A stretch of DNA of 10,198 bases from JAPLZH01 sp964450345 (GTDB lineage: Bacteria > Patescibacteriota > Minisyncoccia > Phycocordibacterales > PALSA-1337): positions 1 to 10,198 of the forward strand of contig CAYVEL010000023.1 in the NCBI GenBank assembly GCA_964450345.1, read 5' to 3'. Position numbers and translations under genes: made by a program. This document shows, one piece after another, positions 7,320-10,198 of this stretch. Each line of letters starts with the position of its first letter. The stretch's first letter is position 1. Under the pieces are notes generated by a model. It did not search any database. It was given only the letters and a program-made list of their open reading frames with translations, and was not told the origin of the DNA.

Positions 7320-7829
7320 ATGAAAAATAAAATTAAAAATTCACTTCTATATACATTCGGAATTCTCAGTATTCTGTCTTTCGTATTGGTAGGAAGTTCA
7401 TACGCTAAAATTAGTTTAGACAATACTCTAACCGGAGTAGCTTATGCAGATGCAACTCCTATTGGTGCTGGTGGAACTTCTGGAGGGATAGGTGGTACAT
7501 CTGGCGGTGTTGGAGGAACTTCCGGTGGTGTTTCTGGTACAGGAAATACTTCAGCAGAATTCGCTAAATTAAAGAGTCCATTAAAGGCCGATGTTGATTT
7601 AGGTAAATTGATTAATACAGCCCTTGATTTGCTTTTGACCATAGCTTCTATTGGAGCAGTGCTTTATATAATATACATAGGTTTTGAGTATGTTATGTCT
7701 AAGGGTAATGATAAGAAGGTCTCAGAGTTACACTCAAAATTCTTGTGGGCAGCTGTAGGTATCGGAATTATTTTTAGTGCTAAATTAATAGCTTATATAA
7801 TATTCTCTACAATTCAGAAGCTTCAATAA
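7320..7829 (+). CDS. T4SS pilin-like membrane protein 2 with Gly-Thr-Ser repeat linker
   Basis: A 169-residue protein. The signal helix spans about 9-25, with a likely cleavage site after SSYA (29) or AYA (43). A low-complexity linker at 51-78 (three GGTSGG-I/V units plus a degenerate fourth) precedes the pilin-like core of two helices at about 104-123 and 140-163, separated by a charged loop (MSKGNDKKVSELHSK). The core matches pilin-like protein 1 in pattern (IGFEYVMSKGNDKK against AGFKLAMASPSEKS), which suggests they are a closer pair. It begins 1 base after the preceding stop codon, so the genes are certainly co-transcribed and possibly translationally coupled. The flexible Gly-rich linker may place the mature N-terminus away from the membrane surface (inference). 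Confidence 0.8.
   Translation: MKNKIKNSLLYTFGILSILSFVLVGSSYAKISLDNTLTGVAYADATPIGAGGTSGGIGGTSGGVGGTSGGVSGTGNTSAEFAKLKSPLKADVDLGKLINTALDLLLTIASIGAVLYIIYIGFEYVMSKGNDKKVSELHSKFLWAAVGIGIIFSAKLIAYIIFSTIQKLQ
7470..7553 (+). repeat. In-frame 21-base tandem repeat (GGTSGGx)
   Basis: Four consecutive 21-base units begin at 7470, 7491, 7512 and 7533. The first three encode GGTSGGI, GGTSGGV and GGTSGGV; the last encodes the degenerate SGTGNTS. Differences between the first three units fall mainly in third codon positions, so the peptide is better kept than the DNA. Confidence 0.85.
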
Positions 7830-7835
7830 ACTCTA

Positions 7836-8384
7836 ATGAAAAATTATAGAAATAAAATAAGTATCATAGATAAGTTGGTTTTTACAGCATTGATGTCCGC
7901 ATCTTTGTTTGTTCTGATTAGTTTCGATAATCCCACTTTTGCTGCAAGTGCTGATAAAACCACTTCACAGAAGGCTGCTGAAAAAGCAGGTAATTTCTTA
8001 CAGTTTAAAGATTATCAAACATCTGGAAGTAATTCTGCTTCACCTAATACAAATACTACTGGAGGAGCTACAGCTGTTTCTGACGGTAATGGGCTTACAT
8101 ATAAGTCTTCAGCAAGTAAGAATTTAAGTGAGGTTTCTACGTTTAAGGATGTTTTATATATAGCTATTAACTATATAGACAAGGCTATGTTTATGATCGT
8201 GGGCCTGGCTATAGTAAGTATGGTTTATGGTGTCTATAAGCACTTTATTGTTAAGGGAGAGAGTCCAGATGATCGTTCAGAAGGAGGTAAGTTTGTGTTA
8301 TATGGATTATTTGCAATATTTATAATGCTATCATTTTGGGGGCTTGTATCTATCCTGGTTAATTCCTTCGTTCTACCCGAATAA
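7836..8384 (+). CDS. T4SS pilin-like membrane protein 3
   Basis: A 182-residue protein with a signal helix at about 13-30 and a likely cleavage site after TFA (36). A long polar, Ser/Thr/Asn/Gly-rich exported region (about 37-105) is followed by two membrane helices at about 115-133 and 152-175. The loop between them (GESPDDRSEGGK) and the start of helix 2 (FVLYGLFAIFIMLSFWGLVSIL) closely resemble proteins 4 and 5 downstream, so these three form a subgroup separate from proteins 1 and 2. It starts 6 bases after the preceding stop codon and has no Shine-Dalgarno. A 70-base spacer follows, the longest in this part of the train. Confidence 0.8.
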   Translation: MKNYRNKISIIDKLVFTALMSASLFVLISFDNPTFAASADKTTSQKAAEKAGNFLQFKDYQTSGSNSASPNTNTTGGATAVSDGNGLTYKSSASKNLSEVSTFKDVLYIAINYIDKAMFMIVGLAIVSMVYGVYKHFIVKGESPDDRSEGGKFVLYGLFAIFIMLSFWGLVSILVNSFVLPE

Positions 8385-8440
8385 ATATCCCCAGATTACT
8401 TTGGATTAATCATTTAATAAGTTAAAATATATAAGTAAGT

Positions 8441-8446
8441 TATAAT
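8441..8446 (+). promoter_or_regulatory. -10 box giving a probably leaderless pilin transcript
   Basis: A perfect TATAAT lies in the 70-base spacer between pilin-like genes 3 and 4, 8 bases before the ATG at 8455. Transcription from it would begin at or next to the start codon. No good -35 is seen at 16-18 bases. A 5-bp inverted repeat (GATTA 8394-8398, TAATC 8407-8411) lies upstream, too weak to call an operator or terminator. A separate promoter fits with the different codon usage of the gene that follows. Confidence 0.5.
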
Positions 8447-8454
8447 TAAAAAAT

Positions 8455-8835
8455 ATGAAAACAATATATCTATCAGTAGTAAGTTTCCTATTACCAGCAG
8501 TTTCTTTTGCTCAGACATTGAACAGTAGTTCAAATAATAAGATCAGCGGAAATATAAATAACGTTGATAACATTATTAGTACAATCATCACTGGTTTCAA
8601 TATCGCTATTTACGTTCTTATCTCTTTCGCAATCGTATACATTGTATGGAGCGTAGTTAAGTACTTCGTTATGGGTGAGGGTGAAGATAAGAAGGAACAG
8701 GCTTCAAAGATTGGTTGGGGTATTCTAGGTCTATTCATCATTCTATCTATCTGGGGTCTAGTAGGTATTCTAAAGAGTACATTTAAGACTACAAACACAG
8801 TAAACACAAACGACATTCCAAGCTTTAAGATTTAA
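8455..8835 (+). CDS. T4SS pilin-like membrane protein 4, candidate major subunit
   Basis: A compact 126-residue member of the same family. A short classical signal peptide (1-19, cleavage after VSFA) leaves a mature protein of about 107 residues, with a short polar N-terminus, helices at about 48-73 and 87-108 and a charged loop (GEGEDKKEQASK). This is close to the size and layout of a processed VirB2/TrbC pilin. It differs from its neighbours in codon use: of 20 Ile codons only 2 are ATA, 8 are ATC and 10 are ATT, and 5 of 8 Phe codons are TTC, whereas the next gene favours ATA. Together with its own TATAAT box, this suggests it is the abundant structural subunit and the others are minor or accessory forms (inference). 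The next gene starts 11 bases after its stop codon. Confidence 0.84.
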   Translation: MKTIYLSVVSFLLPAVSFAQTLNSSSNNKISGNINNVDNIISTIITGFNIAIYVLISFAIVYIVWSVVKYFVMGEGEDKKEQASKIGWGILGLFIILSIWGLVGILKSTFKTTNTVNTNDIPSFKI

Positions 8836-8846
8836 TAAAGTTATAT

Positions 8847-9176
8847 ATGGATGGAGTAAATAAAATATTAGATAAGATAGCAACAGAAATTATTGATCCA
8901 ATAGTTTTATTACTCGCAGCTGTAGCTTTAGTGGTGTTTATATACGGAATCTGGGAGTATTACTTTAAAGACATAGATGGGGCTGATAGATCTAAAGGTG
9001 GTCAGCATATATTATGGGGTCTCGTAGGTTTCTTTATTATGATAAGCGCGTTCGGAATAATCAGAGTAATTCTTAATACGACAGGAGGAAGTGCTAGCTC
9101 AAGCGAATTCAATATAGAATATAAGTCTAGAGACAATTCTAAGTTAGATGCCATAATAAAAGCAGGATCAAATTAA
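8847..9176 (+). CDS. T4SS pilin-like membrane protein 5, lacking a signal peptide
   Basis: A 109-residue protein with the two-helix core of the family (about 16-38 and 54-75) separated by KDIDGADRSKGGQ, very similar to the GESPDDRSEGGK loop of protein 3. It has no N-terminal signal peptide: only about 15 residues (MDGVNKILDKIATEI) precede helix 1. It continues instead into a polar C-terminal tail of about 34 residues (SSSEFNIEYKSRDNSKLDAIIK). It may be an inner-membrane assembly partner rather than an exported subunit (inference). No upstream in-frame extension with a signal helix fits into the 11-base gap after the previous gene. Transcription probably ends at the hairpin at 9199-9226. Confidence 0.75.
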   Translation: MDGVNKILDKIATEIIDPIVLLLAAVALVVFIYGIWEYYFKDIDGADRSKGGQHILWGLVGFFIMISAFGIIRVILNTTGGSASSSEFNIEYKSRDNSKLDAIIKAGSN

Positions 9177-9190
9177 AGTATAAAAATTAA

Positions 9191-9226
9191 TAAAGAAAAA
9201 AGCGCGACCAGTAATGGTCGCGCTTT
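9191..9226 (-). terminator. GC-rich hairpin terminator between convergent genes
   Basis: A perfect 12-bp stem pairs 9199-9210 with 9215-9226 around a GTAA tetraloop. On the minus strand the stem is followed by TTTTTTCTTTATT, an excellent U-tract, so it best ends the leftward lipoprotein transcript. On the plus strand only TTT and then GCGTTT follow, a weaker terminator for the pilin genes. The convergent arrangement makes a shared terminator reasonable, and it also marks the composition change. Confidence 0.85.
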
Positions 9227-9240
9227 GCGTTTCGTGCCCA

Positions 9241-9311
9241 CTCAAGATCCCTTGAGCTTGATATAAGCTTTGAAAGCATTAATGCTTTCACCCGGCGAAA
9301 TCCGGATTTCG
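9241..9311. repeat. Cluster of perfect palindromes and hairpins
   Basis: Three inverted repeats lie within 71 bases: CTCAAG-ATCC-CTTGAG at 9241-9256, the 20-bp perfect palindrome TGAAAGCATTAATGCTTTCA at 9271-9290, and the 16-bp perfect palindrome CGAAATCCGGATTTCG at 9296-9311. Two further ones are close: AGCTT/AAGCT arms at 9253-9267 and CCGGAT/ATCCGG at 9516-9533. All lie in the 3' part of the lipoprotein coding region, the first overlapping its stop codon. Confidence 0.85.
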
Positions 9312-9697
9312 TAGAACGCACCTTTCAGTGCCTTGTCACACACCCAGCCTTTGCCGTCAGACGTGGCAGTAAGTTTAACAATGTCGAATCCATTGACTCG
9401 AACTTCAAGGTTAACCGCCTGCTGGAATGGATCCATGTGGAATGTCTCCTCTCCATCAAAGTCTGCGAGCGGAATCGCCACAGGCTTTGACCAGTCTTTT
9501 GTCAGCGTTAGTTCGCCGGATGTATAGATCCGGGGATTTTCAACGTGTGGTTGCGGAGTGTTTGATCTCGGGGAAGTGTTATGAACTTGTCCCGACGTAA
9601 CCTCCGATTCTACCTTCACACGTCTGCTTTTTTTGCATGACCCTATGAGTAACCCCATGCCAATTAATACTGCAAGTAAGAATGCTGCTAATTTCAT
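9242..9697 (-). CDS. Small putative lipoprotein, function unknown
   Basis: A 151-residue protein with a lipoprotein signal peptide: MKLAAFLLAVLIGMGLL followed by the lipobox I-G-S-C, with the acylated Cys at 21 and Lys at 22. A basic stretch (KKSRRVK) and a polar Ser/Thr/Pro-rich linker (about 30-58) lead to a globular domain at about 60-150, probably beta-rich (alternating strands such as VNLEVRVNGFDIVKL and FYEIRIS), with one more Cys at 120. I do not recognise the domain. An AAAGGA element at 9701-9706 lies 3 bases before the ATG, unlike the genes to the left, which lack such sites. It starts 27 bases after the stop of the next gene upstream, so the two are likely co-transcribed, and it ends 15 bases before a hairpin with a strong leftward U-tract. 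Codon use differs from the rest of the window. Confidence 0.75.
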   Translation of the reverse strand: MKLAAFLLAVLIGMGLLIGSCKKSRRVKVESEVTSGQVHNTSPRSNTPQPHVENPRIYTSGELTLTKDWSKPVAIPLADFDGEETFHMDPFQQAVNLEVRVNGFDIVKLTATSDGKGWVCDKALKGAFYEIRISPGESINAFKAYIKLKGS

Positions 9698-9700
9698 GTT

Positions 9701-9706
9701 TCCTTT
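9701..9706 (-). promoter_or_regulatory. Ribosome-binding site of the lipoprotein gene
   Basis: On the minus strand, AAAGGA followed by AAC precedes the ATG at 9697. This is the only convincing Shine-Dalgarno-like element at a start codon in the window. It fixes the lipoprotein start and sets this segment apart from the left part. Confidence 0.6.
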
Positions 9707-9724
9707 CGTATTGTTTGAGTTTGT

Positions 9725-10198
9725 TTATACTGCGACGTTAGGTCTGCCACCTTTTTTCTTCTTGCTTCCGCCACCCGATCCACCATCGTTAATGTTGACA
9801 GTAGTTGCGTTTTTGGCGGTAAGACGAATTGCCATCTCGGCAGCTCGTTCAATCGGAACTCTATTTCCATCGTTTCCGAGTGCCAGAACCGCATTGGCAG
9901 CGTCCTGGAAGGCTTTAAGGTTGTCGGCAGCGTCATTGTTGGTTTTCGGGCGATCGATTTTAGCGACCTCGATTTCGATCTTGTAGCCGTAATCCGTTTC
10001 CGGATCTTCGAGGCTTCCACTAGCCACTTCTGCCTGAAGCCAAGCTTTAAACTTAGCATCCAACTCTTTCGAGGAAGCGATAGCTTCTTCGTAATTCGTT
10101 GTTTTTTGGAAGTGGTCTTGCAGAAACTGGTCTACGATTATTTTCACGAATTTTTTGAAATCGCCGTCGTCCATCGTCTGTGAGACCCAAATGTGTGC
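9725..10198 (-). CDS. Unrecognised protein, 5' end probably outside the window
   Basis: An open frame enters from the right edge and ends TAA at 9725, giving 157 visible residues. An ATG at 10174 could give a 149-residue protein. However, the frame stays open upstream of it (AHIWVSQT) and no ribosome-binding site precedes it, so I prefer a gene running off the window. The visible part starts with a hydrophilic, probably helical region (FKKFVKIIVDQFLQDHFQK; KAWLQAEV), then a strand-like DYGYKIEIEVAKI, a helix-rich stretch (DNLKAFQDAANAVLALGND; PIERAAEMAIRLTAK) and a low-complexity tail GGSGGGSKKKKGGRPNVAV. A strand, a helical hairpin and a basic Gly-rich end are loosely reminiscent of the C-terminus of some phage portal proteins, but I see no diagnostic motif and do not assign that function. 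It lies 27 bases upstream of the lipoprotein gene on the same strand. Confidence 0.62.
   Translation of the reverse strand, partial: AHIWVSQTMDDGDFKKFVKIIVDQFLQDHFQKTTNYEEAIASSKELDAKFKAWLQAEVASGSLEDPETDYGYKIEIEVAKIDRPKTNNDAADNLKAFQDAANAVLALGNDGNRVPIERAAEMAIRLTAKNATTVNINDGGSGGGSKKKKGGRPNVAV

Larger units (their letters stand above)
9227..10198. other. Compositionally distinct segment (foreign DNA or chimeric join)
   Basis: From about 9227 to the window edge the sequence rises from about one third to nearly one half G+C. It uses codons such as CGG, CCG, ACG and TCG that are scarce to the left, contains a purine-rich ribosome-binding site, and reads leftward only. Neither gene belongs to the families seen upstream. 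No tRNA, integrase or direct-repeat attachment site is visible at the boundary. It could be an integrated element or virus, or a wrongly joined contig. Confidence 0.7.

Noticed and set aside
7470..7553. Possible CRISPR-like or regulatory repeat array
   Set aside because: The 21-base units are directly adjacent without spacers, in frame, and diverge at third codon positions, which fits a coding repeat.
7442..7642. Pro-rich minus-strand frame opposite pilin-like gene 2
   Set aside because: Its PPEVPPTPPDVPP repeats are simply the complement of the GGTSGG repeat, so it is a shadow.
9633..9986. 117-residue plus-strand frame opposite the right-end genes
   Set aside because: It is antisense to two better supported minus-strand genes, and its low-complexity FFFLLPPPDPPS stretch is the complement of the Gly/Ser/Lys tail.
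9694..10059. 121-residue minus-strand frame whose TGA overlaps the lipoprotein ATG
   Set aside because: It overlaps the longer frame ending at 9725, and its product is an implausible Arg/Lys/Ser/Thr/Pro-rich string without domain features. The other frame has ordinary protein composition and runs off the window edge.

Overview
The first 9.2 kb are AT-rich (about one third G+C in the stretches I counted), densely packed bacterial chromosome. It looks like a member of the Candidate Phyla Radiation (Patescibacteria), probably a Parcubacteria/Paceibacteria-type lineage. This rests on the gene set: a short four-domain S1 protein, a UlaG-like MBL protein next to gyrA, an orphan solute-binding protein, and a run of small signal-peptide plus two-helix proteins of the T4SS-pilin (VirB2/TrbC-like) type. 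Genes are separated by 1-70 bases, Shine-Dalgarno sequences are essentially absent, and TGA acts as a stop in an ATGA overlap, which fits the standard bacterial code rather than the TGA=Gly code of Gracilibacteria/Absconditabacteria. The placement is from memory of gene families; no search was run.

Layout: a perfect 21-bp bidirectional terminator (1-53) follows an S1 RNA-binding protein gene read leftward (65-1183). A divergent spacer carries an extended -10 promoter for a rightward gene train: a degenerate MBL-fold protein (1366), a small one-helix membrane protein (2006), DNA gyrase subunit A (2364), a small SAM methyltransferase (4849) overlapping by 4 bases a membrane-anchored extracellular solute-binding protein (5364), then five small pilin-like membrane proteins (6821, 7320, 7836, 8455, 8847). 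The fourth pilin-like gene has its own TATAAT box 8 bases before its ATG and a distinct codon bias, which suggests a highly expressed, perhaps leaderless, major subunit. No VirB4, VirB6, VirD4 or ABC permease gene lies in the window, so the partners of the pilins and of the binding protein would have to be elsewhere.

A block of exactly 100 N (6670-6769) interrupts the train between the binding protein and the first pilin. The 55 bases before it are repeated exactly after it, so the gap is almost certainly a scaffolding artefact between two contigs that overlap by 55 bases. In the real genome the first pilin gene probably begins 15 bases after the binding-protein stop codon.

The last ~970 bases (about 9227-10198) look like different DNA: higher G+C, different codon choice, a real purine-rich ribosome-binding site, and genes read leftward. 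They hold a small lipoprotein gene and the 3' part of an unrecognised gene ending in a Gly/Ser/Lys-rich tail. The junction falls at a GC-rich hairpin terminator followed by a cluster of perfect palindromes (one of 20 bp, one of 16 bp). This is either an integrated element or virus, or a chimeric assembly join. It is the least explained part of the window.
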